Shown here: piece after piece, positions 35,203 to 43,873 of the stretch | How positions within the stretch are numbered: position 1 is the first letter of the stretch | How the letters are laid out: each line of letters starts with the position of its first letter | Source: JBAVVD01 sp049697115 | Lineage (GTDB): Bacteria; Acidobacteriota; Aminicenantia; Aminicenantales; UBA4085 | Length of the DNA: 54,970 nt | Assembly: GCA_049697115.1 (NCBI GenBank) | Contig: JBAVVD010000062.1 | Location: 1-54,970 of the forward strand | Reading direction: 5' to 3' | Made by a program: the position numbers and the translations under genes | Notes under the pieces: generated by a model | Seen by the model: only the letters and a program-made list of their open reading frames with translations | Told to the model about the DNA's origin: nothing | The model's database searches: none

Positions 35203-35703
35203 TTAGACCTTTGCATCCTCCAGATTTTTTTGATAAATGCGCGTATTTAAATGGCAGAAAGCACAGGCCAGGGCATCCGATTCATCCTCCTTGAGGGGTT
35301 CTTCTTTGAGATTGAGGAGTGTTCTGACCATGGTGTTGACCTGGTCTTTTCCGGCCTGGCCGTAGCCTGTTACGGATTTTTTGATCTCCAGGGGAGAATA
35401 TTCGAAAAGGGCGCATTTCGACGCGGCGACAGCCACCAGGATAGCGCCCCTGACTTGGCCCAGGGTCATAGCCGTTTTAATGTTCTGGGCATAGAAGGGA
35501 TTTTCGATGGCCACATCCTCGGGAGAGTAAGTGGCGATTATATTCTCGATGGCACATTTGATCTCGTGGAGTTTATTTTGAAATGGAATCCGGCGGGATA
35601 GCTTGATAATGCCGCTGGCAATGACCGTGGTGTTGTTTTCGGAGAATTCGATGAGACCGAATCCTGTGGACTGGCTGCTGGGATCAATCCCGAGAACCCT
35701 CAT
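35203..35703 (-). CDS. ruvC: Crossover junction endodeoxyribonuclease RuvC
   Basis: Resolves Holliday junctions. The four catalytic acidic residues are visible: Asp7 in MRVLGIDPSSQSTGFG, Glu in VAIENPFYAQN and two Asp in EDESDALACAFCHL. Length is 166 residues. The ruvC-A-B order is common outside enterobacteria. Confidence 0.96.
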   Translation of the reverse strand: MRVLGIDPSSQSTGFGLIEFSENNTTVIASGIIKLSRRIPFQNKLHEIKCAIENIIATYSPEDVAIENPFYAQNIKTAMTLGQVRGAILVAVAASKCALFEYSPLEIKKSVTGYGQAGKDQVNTMVRTLLNLKEEPLKEDESDALACAFCHLNTRIYQKNLEDAKV

Positions 35704-35715
35704 CGAGTCTGTATC

Positions 35716-36468
35716 TCAGGCATTGGAGTACTTGGCGATTTCTTCTTCATCGATGTCGAAGTTCGCCGATACGCTTTGCACGTCATCATGGTCTTCAAGC
35801 TCTTCCATCAACCGGAGAAGCTGCTGGGCTTGTTTCCCTTCGAGTTGAATGTAATTTTGAGGCAAATATCCCAGATTGGACGTGGCGATTTCAAAGCTGT
35901 TCTTTTTAAGGGCTTCCACTACCGCTTCGTATTTCTCGGGAGAGGTGATGATTTCATAGCTGCTTCCGTCGTCCTTAACATCTTCAGCTCCCGCACTCAG
36001 GGCAATTTCAAGAAGCTGGTCCTCAGAGGCATTTCCTTTATCAATGTCAATGTAGCCTTTGTGCTTGAACATCCAGGCCACACAGCCGGATTCGCCGATA
36101 TGGCCGCCGTTTTTGGAAAAGATATGCCTCAGCTCCGAGACTGTGCGGTTTTTATTGTCGGAGAGAACCTTAACATAGATCGCTACCCCTCCCGGACCGT
36201 ATCCTTCATAGACGATTTCTTCATACTGAGAGCCTTCCAGCTGTCCTGTGCCTTTCATAATGGCCCGCTTGATGTTGTCGGCAGGCATATTGACACCTTT
36301 AGCGTCAGATATGGCTTTTCGCAGGCGGGGATTGGTGTCAGGGTCGCCTCCACCCTGGCGGGCAGCCACGCTCAATTCCCGGATGATTTTAGTGAAGAGT
36401 TTGCCGCGCTTCGCGTCCACCGCGGCCTTTTTATGTTTGATAGAATGCCATTTCGAATGACCTGACAT
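35716..36468 (-). CDS. YebC/PmpR family protein
   Basis: A 250-residue protein of the YebC/TACO1 family, long called a DNA-binding regulator and more recently shown to help ribosomes through difficult sequences. It begins MSGHSKWHSIKHKKAA, the family start, and has GAEDVKDDGSSYEI and YLPQNYIQLEG. It is first in the yebC-ruvC-ruvA-ruvB-queA cluster with a 12-base gap to ruvC. Confidence 0.95.
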   Translation of the reverse strand: MSGHSKWHSIKHKKAAVDAKRGKLFTKIIRELSVAARQGGGDPDTNPRLRKAISDAKGVNMPADNIKRAIMKGTGQLEGSQYEEIVYEGYGPGGVAIYVKVLSDNKNRTVSELRHIFSKNGGHIGESGCVAWMFKHKGYIDIDKGNASEDQLLEIALSAGAEDVKDDGSSYEIITSPEKYEAVVEALKKNSFEIATSNLGYLPQNYIQLEGKQAQQLLRLMEELEDHDDVQSVSANFDIDEEEIAKYSNA

Positions 36469-36497
36469 TTGATCTCCTTATGGAACGAATCTCAAAA

Positions 36498-36526
36498 ATG
36501 ATAACACAAAAAAAAAGTCAAGGCAA
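36498..36526 (-). promoter_or_regulatory. Promoter of yebC-ruvCAB-queA
   Basis: Minus strand: TTGCCT (36526-36521), a 17-base spacer and TATCAT (36503-36498) with an upstream TG giving an extended -10. Leader of about 22 bases to the ATG. Confidence 0.45.
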
Positions 36527-36597
36527 ACAGAGCGGTATTCTTTGAACTGTCTGTCATTGAAATTCGAAGAATGATATGCGGTCAGTAATGATTGCGA

Positions 36598-36626
36598 TTG
36601 ATGGGAATCAATTTTTATTTTAAAAT
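36598..36626 (+). promoter_or_regulatory. Promoter of the DUF2892 gene
   Basis: TTGATG at 36598-36603, 17 bases, TAAAAT at 36621-36626. The transcript would start near 36633, with AAGGAGGA just ahead of ATG 36663. Confidence 0.5.
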
Positions 36627-36662
36627 ATAGGTAAAAGCGATCACAAGCAAGGAGGATAAGCC

Positions 36663-36875
36663 ATGAAAATGAACCTGAGTCCCAGCGAGAGGCTCCTGCG
36701 ACTCCTCTTTACCCTCATGATTGCTGTTCTGTATGCCACAGAGATGATCAAAGGAACGCTGCTGCTCATTTTAGGGATTATCGCCGCTATCTTTTTCATC
36801 ACCGCTGCCATTGGTTTTTGTCCCCTCTATTCGGTTTTTAAGTACTCTTCCAGAAAAAAAGGAGACCTCATTTAA
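36663..36875 (+). CDS. DUF2892 family small inner membrane protein
   Basis: A 70-residue protein with two hydrophobic segments and a C-terminal basic tail. The pattern MNLSPSERLLRLLFTLMIAV and FITAAIGFCPLYSVF matches the DUF2892 (YgaP-like) membrane domain. It stands alone with its own promoter. No partner such as a rhodanese is nearby. Confidence 0.75.
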   Translation: MKMNLSPSERLLRLLFTLMIAVLYATEMIKGTLLLILGIIAAIFFITAAIGFCPLYSVFKYSSRKKGDLI

Positions 36876-37526
36876 GAACACGGATTCGGCGTTTTCCAGA
36901 TTTTCAGCCTGAAAAACCTCAAAGAGGAGATTGTCATGGATGGCTTCCGGTGAGGCTAGAAATCCTTACTGCCGACCACACACAAAGTATATTGACGGAA
37001 GGGATGGATGTCAACGCAGCAAAATTCCACAGACATATTCCAACAAATGCACTTTTTTAGGGCGCCTGACCTCTGGCCAGCCGTTCACAAAGACGAAGTC
37101 TCTCTTCAGGAAGCGCAGGGATCTGTTGGAACGAGACTGCCCGCCCGTCCTTGATCCCCACAGCTTGGGTTGCGGCCGAAAGGAAGAGCCCCGGCTCATG
37201 GGAGGCCACGATGACAGAAGCGCCGGCCTGGACGCGGCTCAGAATCCAGTGGAGGATTTCTTCCTGAATGCTCCGATCCATGGCTTCCATCGGCTCATCC
37301 AGAAGAATGTGAGGTGGATTTCCAATCCAGGCGGCTGCAAAAGAGGCCCGCCTTAGGCGGATATTGACCTCATATTTATTTTCTATCGAATTTGGTTATT
37401 GGAGGCCGGAAGAATATTTGCTATTTTATAAGCTGAGTGCAGACCCCGATCCGCCTTCGGGTCAAGGAGGATATCCTTGAGATAAACCGAATCGATGGAT
37501 GAAGAAAGCCTGATGGAGTGAAGTGG
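36876..37526. other. 650-bp region with an ABC ATPase remnant
   Basis: Between the DUF2892 gene and mnmA there is only a fragment of an ABC transporter ATPase on the minus strand (about 37057-37345). The other parts (36890-37050 and 37360-37500) show no coding signal. No convincing promoter for mnmA was picked out. Confidence 0.5.
37057..37345 (-). pseudogene. ABC transporter ATP-binding protein, C-terminal remnant
   Basis: The minus strand encodes a Walker B (HILLDEP) near 37310, an upstream Arg-rich helix (RLRRASFAAAWIGNP) that follows the ABC signature in real ATPases, then the D-loop (MEAMDRS), switch His in VIVASHEPG and the C-terminal tail. The Walker A part and ABC signature are missing, and upstream sequence has a stop in this frame. 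It resembles the small heme-exporter or cell-division type ATPases. The likely explanation is a truncated, decaying gene. Confidence 0.6.
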
Positions 37527-38618
37527 ATGGAGCCAAAAAAAGTCGTCGTGGCCATGAGCGGCGGAGTGGACTCTTCTGTCGCAGCCGCCCTTCTCAAGGA
37601 GGACGGATACGATGTCATCGGAATCACGATGAATCTCTTCTCTTTTCCTCCGGAAGTCTGCAGGTCTGAGGCGTTGAGGAGTTGCTGCGGCTGGAGGGCC
37701 AAGGAGGATGCCGGCCGTGTGGCCAAGGCTCTGGGAATTCCCCATTATGTCGCCGATTTCCGTCAGGAATTCGAAAGGCGGGTCATTCAGGATTTCTGCC
37801 AGGAATACGGCCTGGGAAGAACACCGAATCCCTGCATCCGCTGCAACCAGCACATTAAGTTTGACCTTCTTCTGGAAAAAGCCAGAAAGCTCAAGGCCGA
37901 TTGGATGGCGACGGGTCATCATGCCCGGGTGAAATACAATCCACGCTTGGGAAGGTATTTATTGAAGAAAGGAAAGGACAGGGAGAAAGACCAGTCCTAT
38001 TTTCTCTATCCCCTGACCCAGGCGCAGCTCTCAAGGATCCTATTTCCTGTGGGTGAGATGACCAAAAAGGAAGTCCGTGAAACCGCCCGCCGGATGGGCC
38101 TTCCGGTCGCCGACAAGGAGGAAAGCCAGGAAATCTGTTTTGTCCCAGATGGGAATTATGCGGAATTTCTGAAAATCCGGATTCCTGAGTCTTTTGGTCC
38201 CGGCCCCATTGTCGATTTGAGCGGCCGGGTTCTGGGCGAGCACAGAGGCATTGTCCATTTCACCATCGGGCAGCGCCGGGGCATGAGAATCGCCGCTCCT
38301 CATCCGCTGTATGTCATCGCGCTCGACGGGGGAAAAAATGCCGTCGTTGTGGGAAGAGATGAAGACCTTTATCAAAAGCGGCTTTTGGCGTCCCGGCTGA
38401 ATTTCGTATCCGCGGAAGAATTCAAGAGACCCATTCGGGCTAGAGTGAAAGTCCGGTTTAGACACAGGGAAGCACGGGCTGTCATCCATCCACTGGGGAG
38501 GGGAGAGGCGGAGGTGGAGTTTGAAACCGCGCAGAGGGCCGTCACTCCCGGCCAGGCCGTCGTTTTCTACAAGCGGGATGTGGTCCTCGGCGGCGGAACG
38601 ATTGAAAAAGCTCTCTGA
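37527..38618 (+). CDS. mnmA: tRNA-specific 2-thiouridylase
   Basis: Adds sulfur to U34 of Lys, Glu and Gln tRNAs. The 363-residue product has the PP-loop AMSGGVDSSVAAA, the catalytic Cys regions TPNPCIRCN and ESQEICFVPDG, and HFTIGQRRGM. ATG 37527 is 8 bases after GGAG; GTG 37518 is a second option. Confidence 0.95.
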   Translation: MEPKKVVVAMSGGVDSSVAAALLKEDGYDVIGITMNLFSFPPEVCRSEALRSCCGWRAKEDAGRVAKALGIPHYVADFRQEFERRVIQDFCQEYGLGRTPNPCIRCNQHIKFDLLLEKARKLKADWMATGHHARVKYNPRLGRYLLKKGKDREKDQSYFLYPLTQAQLSRILFPVGEMTKKEVRETARRMGLPVADKEESQEICFVPDGNYAEFLKIRIPESFGPGPIVDLSGRVLGEHRGIVHFTIGQRRGMRIAAPHPLYVIALDGGKNAVVVGRDEDLYQKRLLASRLNFVSAEEFKRPIRARVKVRFRHREARAVIHPLGRGEAEVEFETAQRAVTPGQAVVFYKRDVVLGGGTIEKAL

Positions 38619-38644
38619 ACCGGGGAGAAACAGTTCCTTTTTGT

Positions 38645-40333
38645 TTATTTAATTTTCTTGGCCGGAAGCTTCTGTCCACCCTGGTAGAGAACAAGTCCTG
38701 TCACTATTCCCGAGCTATCCTTGATAAATTCAATCTGGGCATCCACGACCTTAAGGAAAAATTGCGTTTCTGATTCAGGAAAGACTTCGAATTTTTGCTG
38801 GCCGGTGGCCTGGGTCATGAGCGTGTTGTTTTCCCTGGTGACAAAAATAGAAAAACCAGGGCTGAGCTCGTATTCACCCGCATACTGATCGTAAATTGCA
38901 GGATCAAGAGTGATCGCCTTTCGTTCCAGAGGCAGAGGCTTTGCTGTTTTCGCGTAGGTTTCGATGGGGCCGATACGGTTTATGACTTGGAGCCCTGTGA
39001 CTTCGCCCTTTGTGTTCTTCTCAAACTGAATCCGGGCGAAGGAATCTTTAGAGAAAAATAGCGTCTCAGAAGCAGGAAATATCTCATTCTTGCTCCCGCC
39101 TGCGCGCCTGGAAAAGATTTGAGTTCCTTCCCGGCTGATATATCTTTCTTCGATCTGGTCATTGATATAGACGCCGAGAAGAGGCGCGATTGTTTTTTCC
39201 GGAAGAGTTATGGCCACGGGTTCCTTGTAGGGCCTGCCCAGCATTAGCGCCGTTATTCTGAAGACCAGAGGCTCTGGCGCACGTCCTTCGATTGCGCTGT
39301 TGGTCAACAGCGCCACGAAAATCTGGTCTTCGGGCAGGGTCAGGGCATAGGTCGTGAAACCGGGGATTCCGCCTCCATGTTCGATGATGCGGTGGCCTTC
39401 ATAGTCTGAGATAAACCAGCCATAGCCGTAGCGGGAGTCGGAGCCGTCATTTAATTTATAAGAAGTGAAGGCTTTCTCGAGAGTGTCTCTCCGGATGAGT
39501 TTTCCCACAAGAAGCGCTTCATTCCAGATGGCCAGGTCATCCACAGAAGAAAGAAGAGAGCCCGCTGCATAGGGCTGCGTCATGCTGAGATAAGGAGCAT
39601 TCTCAAAGCCTGTTTTTCCTTTGACATATCCAGGAATCCGCCTGAGGATGATACGCGAGGCACTCCCGTAGCAGGAGTGTTTCATGCCCAGCGGCTCAAA
39701 GATATGGTTCTGGAGAAACGCTTCGTAGGATTCGCCTGAGACTTTTTCGATGATCGCGCCGAGGAGGATGTAGCCGGAATTGTTGTACTTCCATCGGTCC
39801 CCCGGAGAAAATTGCATGGATTTATTTTTAAAGAGATCGATGAGTTCTTTCAAGGACATATCTTTACGTATTAAAGGCAGCCATTCAGGCAGATCGGTGT
39901 AGCTTTGAATTCCTGAGGTGTGCGTCAGAAGGTGTTCAACGGTAATGGTTTTTCCCTGCGTGGGGTAGTCGGGAAGGAATTTGAGAATGTCATCCTGAAG
40001 CGAGAGCTTTCCCTGCTCGGCCAGCATCAGGATGGCAACCGAGGTAAACTGTTTCGTTATAGAGCCGAGGCGAAAGGTCATGTCCGGCTTGATGGGAACT
40101 CCAAGCTCCATATCCGCCAGGCCATAACCTTTGCGAAAGATGACTTTTCCCTGCTTTTTGACCAGCACGGCCGCGCCCGGTTCATTGGCTTTATAGACAT
40201 TGGCCAGGAGGGAATCAATCTGTGAAGCCAGGTCGTTTTCTAAAGATTGGCCGGCGGGCTGCGATGGATAAGCCGAGATAAAGAAAAGTGGGATTAAAAA
40301 CAAAAAAACTGCTTTTCTTTTCTTGACGGGCAT
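38645..40333 (-). CDS. Secreted serine hydrolase of the beta-lactamase/penicillin-binding family
   Basis: A 562-residue protein with signal peptide (VFLFLIPLFFISAYP). The class C-type fold has S91-I-T-K in RLGSITKQF, Tyr-Asn-Asn in WKYNNSGYILLG and the third motif in IIEHGGGIPGF. After about residue 370 comes a lipocalin-like beta domain in two copies (for example YINDQIEERYISREGT). Such proteins are usually esterases or D-aminopeptidases, not antibiotic resistance enzymes. ATG 40333 is 5 bases after GGAGG; the longer frame from 40375 is not used. Confidence 0.85.
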   Translation of the reverse strand: MPVKKRKAVFLFLIPLFFISAYPSQPAGQSLENDLASQIDSLLANVYKANEPGAAVLVKKQGKVIFRKGYGLADMELGVPIKPDMTFRLGSITKQFTSVAILMLAEQGKLSLQDDILKFLPDYPTQGKTITVEHLLTHTSGIQSYTDLPEWLPLIRKDMSLKELIDLFKNKSMQFSPGDRWKYNNSGYILLGAIIEKVSGESYEAFLQNHIFEPLGMKHSCYGSASRIILRRIPGYVKGKTGFENAPYLSMTQPYAAGSLLSSVDDLAIWNEALLVGKLIRRDTLEKAFTSYKLNDGSDSRYGYGWFISDYEGHRIIEHGGGIPGFTTYALTLPEDQIFVALLTNSAIEGRAPEPLVFRITALMLGRPYKEPVAITLPEKTIAPLLGVYINDQIEERYISREGTQIFSRRAGGSKNEIFPASETLFFSKDSFARIQFEKNTKGEVTGLQVINRIGPIETYAKTAKPLPLERKAITLDPAIYDQYAGEYELSPGFSIFVTRENNTLMTQATGQQKFEVFPESETQFFLKVVDAQIEFIKDSSGIVTGLVLYQGGQKLPAKKIK

Positions 40334-40366
40334 CAAAACCTCCGTCTCAATTTTTTCATTTCCGGT

Positions 40367-40372
40367 ATTATA
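40367..40372 (-). promoter_or_regulatory. Possible -10 of the serine hydrolase promoter
   Basis: Minus-strand TATAAT (40372-40367), 34 bases before ATG 40333. No good -35 was found, only an AT-rich stretch. Confidence 0.25.
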
Positions 40373-40521
40373 CACCAGATCGGCTTTAAAAAATTATCGT
40401 ATCTTTGGAAAACATATTTTTCTGAAATGACTTCTTGTAAAGAAATGGGTGTCTTGGAACAGGATGTCCTCATGGTGTCCAAGCGCGGCATTCGACCTGA
40501 AAGATTTTGTTCCAAGATAAT

Positions 40522-41685
40522 TTAGCGCTTCTCCCAAAAATCTTTGCTGCGGAGAGGTTTACCGTAGCCGAACAGGTCATCCAGCAAAACCAGAACTCGA
40601 TTGAACGGGGAAAGGTTTTTTATGACAAAACGGGCCATATCGTGAATGATCCCCCTTGGTTTATTGAATGGACAGACCTTGATACAGTTGTTGCAGTCCA
40701 TCCGGTTTTTTGCCCAGAAGATAAAACACTTTTTGGGATGAATATACCATTTAAAAATCCCTGAATGATTGGAAAAAGAGGGGCCTTCTATTGTCTTCCC
40801 GCCATAGGGGATAGCCTGGGATGGACAGTGAATGGCACATTTTTTACACGTTTCGCAGAATTTTGTTACTCCAAAGGGACGGTAGGTGTCATAGGCCAGA
40901 GGAAGGTCTGTAAAGACCTTGCAGATTCTCACCAGGGGCCCGAATTTTTCAGTTATCAGAAGCCCCATGCGGCCCACTTCTCCCAGCCCTGCGGCCAGGG
41001 CCAACGGAACAGAGAGGGCCGTATCGTTTCCGGAGGGAACAGCTCTGTATCCAAGGACGCGGATAAATGCGGCCACCTGGTTAGCCAGGACTGCCTGTCT
41101 GGAGTATCCTAGGCCGGTAGATGCGCCCGAGATGGCGTCCGGAGAATGACGCGCAGAATCGTAGTCCATTGCGACAGCCATCACGATGGCATTTTGACAG
41201 CCTTCAGGCAGCTCAAGAGGAGTGTGCTCCATGGTCATTAAATTATATTCATGCGAATAGACCAGATTCGGATGAACCCGGCATATTCCCACACCGTCTG
41301 CGCCCAGAAACTGGGCCGCTTTCTTTACGATCCGGGAGTTGACTTCCGGTGCATGGACGACCGGTCCGCCTGTTTCCACAAAAGGCCTGACTTTGGCGGC
41401 GATTTCTGTCCATGAATACAGGCCGTAGTTGCTCCGCATGGTTCCAAAGCCAAAACCATACTCAATGTTCCAGGCGGCGGTCCTCAGGGCATAGTCAAGT
41501 TTCCTGTAGCCATATCTGTCCCTGTACTCGACCTCATTGTAAAACCGTTTTGCATGGGGGATTATTTCTTTATCCCATGTCCTTCTCTTGAACATCTCGT
41601 TTCTCTGGTCGAACCGATAGTTTGGGACAGAAATGGGAAACTGCAATTTATCTTCCTTGGATGAATGGGTGTTGTCAGCGGACAT
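40522..41685 (-). CDS. Reductive-dehalogenase-like B12/Fe-S protein without Tat signal
   Basis: A 387-residue protein of the RdhA family. Evidence: AGLGEVGRMGLLITEKFGPL and VFTDLPLAYDTYRPFG followed by two [4Fe-4S] motifs, FCETCKKCAIHCPS near residue 276 and CNNCIKVCPFNKP near 327. The order fits RdhA better than epoxyqueuosine reductase QueG, which lacks the EVGR-type and PFNKP features. It has no twin-arginine signal and no RdhB partner, so it is cytoplasmic and not a classical respiratory dehalogenase. The substrate is unknown. A GGAGG is 10 bases before the ATG. Confidence 0.75.
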   Translation of the reverse strand: MSADNTHSSKEDKLQFPISVPNYRFDQRNEMFKRRTWDKEIIPHAKRFYNEVEYRDRYGYRKLDYALRTAAWNIEYGFGFGTMRSNYGLYSWTEIAAKVRPFVETGGPVVHAPEVNSRIVKKAAQFLGADGVGICRVHPNLVYSHEYNLMTMEHTPLELPEGCQNAIVMAVAMDYDSARHSPDAISGASTGLGYSRQAVLANQVAAFIRVLGYRAVPSGNDTALSVPLALAAGLGEVGRMGLLITEKFGPLVRICKVFTDLPLAYDTYRPFGVTKFCETCKKCAIHCPSQAIPYGGKTIEGPSFSNHSGIFKWYIHPKKCFIFWAKNRMDCNNCIKVCPFNKPRGIIHDMARFVIKNLSPFNRVLVLLDDLFGYGKPLRSKDFWEKR

Positions 41686-41969
41686 TTCTCTCGTGCCTCC
41701 ATTTCACCGGGGCGCAGTGTGAAATATGATTATAGATAGAAAGCTCTTCTCATGCACCTGTTTTTATTAAATCCCGGCCGCCTGCTTTTATTTTCGCCAG
41801 ACATATGCCTCCATCTGAAGGGTTTCTTTCCGCTTTTTGGCGCTAAAATTTATAGGTCAGAAAAAAATGAGTGTCAAGAAAAAAAGGGGGGATAAATCCG
41901 TACAGCAAAAAAAGTGAATGACTATCCATAAAAAAATTTTTCGGCTAAAATCCCTTATTGGCGGTACAA

Positions 41970-42734
41970 ATGAAAAAAATTCCAAAGCTCATCCTTGTTT
42001 TGTTTGTGAACCAATGCTTCGTTGGATTTTTAGCCATCCTGATCAGTAAAACTTTAGGTTCGTCACATATCTCGAGCTTTCTGGCCTACATCTCTCGTCC
42101 TTTGTTCCTGGCCATGACGGTTTCTATCTTCTACACCAGGAGCCTGGCCAGGGTTCCGTCTTTTCTAGGGTTTCATAAAAAATTCTTCCGGCCCTGGATC
42201 CTCGGGATGATTCTCACTATTCCCAACGGTCTCCTGATTTTATTTCTACTGAACTGGAAGCACTTGCCTTTTTCATTTGAATTCGGCGAGGCGCTGATTC
42301 ACCTTATTTTCATCTTCCTCGGCCCGGGTCTTTTTGAAGAAGGGCTCTTTCGCGGGCTTGTCTTCCGCCGGCTCTTAGAGACAATGCCTTGGTGGAAGGC
42401 GGGGCTGTACACGGGAGGACTGTTTGCCTTCTTCCATTTAGGGAATCTCGCTCTCGGATACCCTCTCGCCCAGGTCCTTTTTCAGCTGCTGCACGTTGTC
42501 CTGCTGTCTCTTTTGTTAGGTTTCCTCACATGGAAACTCAACGGCAATATCTGGGCGTGCGTGGCATTTCATACCATCAATAATTTCTACGCCGCGACAT
42601 TAATCTCCGATCCGCACCTGCAACAGTATTTAATTCCTTTTTTCTTGCTCGGCGTTCTGGGATTGACCTTTTCGTTTGCAGGAGCGATCATCCTGCTTCG
42701 CCGCAAAAGAGAGAAGCTGGAAACGGTTCCCTAA
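41970..42734 (+). CDS. CPBP family intramembrane metalloprotease
   Basis: A 254-residue multi-pass membrane protein with the CAAX/Abi protease motifs: EEGLFRG (catalytic Glu pair) and a later FAFFHLGN and HTINNFY block. Members cleave membrane proteins or process peptides, often bacteriocin-related, but the substrate is not shown. TTG 41958 is an alternative start; ATG 41970 gives a normal membrane protein start. Confidence 0.85.
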   Translation: MKKIPKLILVLFVNQCFVGFLAILISKTLGSSHISSFLAYISRPLFLAMTVSIFYTRSLARVPSFLGFHKKFFRPWILGMILTIPNGLLILFLLNWKHLPFSFEFGEALIHLIFIFLGPGLFEEGLFRGLVFRRLLETMPWWKAGLYTGGLFAFFHLGNLALGYPLAQVLFQLLHVVLLSLLLGFLTWKLNGNIWACVAFHTINNFYAATLISDPHLQQYLIPFFLLGVLGLTFSFAGAIILLRRKREKLETVP

Positions 42735-42833
42735 ATTCAAATGGATGTCAAGCGCATTCCCTCGGTTTTTCAAGATATTGTTGAATATATGGAATTTCCT
42801 TGATCCAAGCTGAAAGAATCGAGGAAAGTCCTG

Positions 42834-43109
42834 ATGTCAAATTTCCCGCAATTGTCGATAAAAAATAAGAGGGTTCGGGAGAGCGAATACAGGAAGCTCA
42901 AGTATAAATTTTTTGCCGGCCTGGGACTCAGTGCTTTACTTTTCATGGGGAGTTCGCCCCGCTTTTTTCCGTGGGTGCCTCTGATTCTCCAGAATTATTT
43001 TGTCCTCTGGGCTCTGACGACGCCCGTCCAGTTCTGGATCGGCGGCAGGGCCCATCCTCTTTTTCTATCAATTTTGGGCGGTATGATGAAAGGAGTTAAT
43101 TTTACTTGA
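42834..43109 (+). pseudogene. Remnant of a copper-type P1B-ATPase (N-terminal membrane region)
   Basis: A 91-residue frame whose middle part (ESEYRKLKYKFFAGLGLSAL and NYFVLWALTTPVQFWIGG) matches the region just before the metal-transport helices of CopA-type ATPases, where TPVQFW is typical. It then ends without the phosphorylation (DKTGT) or nucleotide-binding domains. Downstream is a YHS/heavy-metal-binding protein, which suggests a former copper-handling locus. It could instead be a short membrane protein. Confidence 0.45.
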
Positions 43110-43133
43110 TAAATACTATAAAATTAATATAAT
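43106..43133 (+). promoter_or_regulatory. Promoter of the YHS metal-binding gene
   Basis: TTGATA at 43106-43111, 16 bases, TATAAT at 43128-43133, near consensus and in an AT-rich setting. Leader of about 68 bases before ATG 43209. Confidence 0.6.
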
Positions 43134-43208
43134 ATAAGGAGAGGCCAGAGGGCCTTTTAAGTGAGTCGAAGATGATTCCAAAAAACTATTTCGTTTATGG
43201 AGGTTAAC

Positions 43209-43796
43209 ATGAGTAAACAATCCAAGATTTTCGCCCTGGTCCTGGCGGTTTCTTTTCTCTTTGTTCTGTCAGGGATCGCCCAACAGGCAGCCGAAGATAC
43301 AGTAATCTGCCCTGTGAACGGCAAGGTCATGAAGACATCCGAGGCGAAAGCCACCTTTGAGTATCAGGGGAAGACGTATTACTTTTGCTGCGAGAAATGC
43401 AAAGAAGAATTCGTGAAGAATCCGGAGAAATATCTCCAGAAAAAAGCGGAGAAGAAGGAAGTCTATACCTGTTCCATGCATCCGGAAGAGAAATCGGAAA
43501 CACCCGGAAAATGTCCCAAGTGCGGTATGAATATGGAAAAGAAAGCCATGTCCAAAGGGTGTTTGCAGGAGCAGATGATGAAGGAAGGCGGGAAGGCCTG
43601 TTGTGACATGAAGAGCTGCCCGATGATGATGAAAGACGTGGAGAAAAAGATAGAGAATATCGCAACTGGAGTGGTGATCACCCTGACATCGAAAAATCCG
43701 GAGACAGCCAAGAAGATTCAGGAACATGCGGCCAAAATGAAGGAAGGCTGCGCAAAGATGAAAAAGACAGGCAGCGGGGAAGAACAGAAGAAATAG
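43209..43796 (+). CDS. Exported YHS and heavy-metal-binding domain protein
   Basis: A 195-residue protein with signal peptide (IFALVLAVSFLFVLSGIA). It has a YHS domain (about 30-75; CPVNGKVMKTSE and YYFCCEKCKEEFVKNPEKY), then the HMBD motif YTCSMHPEE...CPKCGMNM (about 85-110), then a Met/Cys-rich tail with CDMKSCPMMMKD. Such domains bind soft metals, chiefly copper. A strong GGAGG precedes the ATG. It follows the P-type ATPase remnant. Confidence 0.85.
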   Translation: MSKQSKIFALVLAVSFLFVLSGIAQQAAEDTVICPVNGKVMKTSEAKATFEYQGKTYYFCCEKCKEEFVKNPEKYLQKKAEKKEVYTCSMHPEEKSETPGKCPKCGMNMEKKAMSKGCLQEQMMKEGGKACCDMKSCPMMMKDVEKKIENIATGVVITLTSKNPETAKKIQEHAAKMKEGCAKMKKTGSGEEQKK

Positions 43797-43816
43797 AATC
43801 TCCTCCTTTTCCCAGC

Positions 43817-43845
43817 TTGACAGGCCGGACCCGTTTATGTATGTA
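43817..43845 (+). promoter_or_regulatory. Promoter of the thiMEL leader
   Basis: TTGACA at 43817-43822 and a weak TATGTA at 43840-43845 with 17 bases between. The transcript would start about 43852 and include the whole riboswitch. Confidence 0.45.
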
Positions 43846-43873
43846 TTATTCGTCCGGCGGAAGATACTTTGCA

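Noticed and set aside
36498..36521. TTGACT with TATCAT upstream of yebC
   Set aside because: Spacer is only 12 bases; the pair TTGCCT with extended TATCAT at 17 bases is better.
40522..41685. Epoxyqueuosine reductase (QueG) as identity, since queA is in the window
   Set aside because: The AGLGEVGR and CPFNKP motifs and the overall order fit RdhA-like proteins better than QueG.
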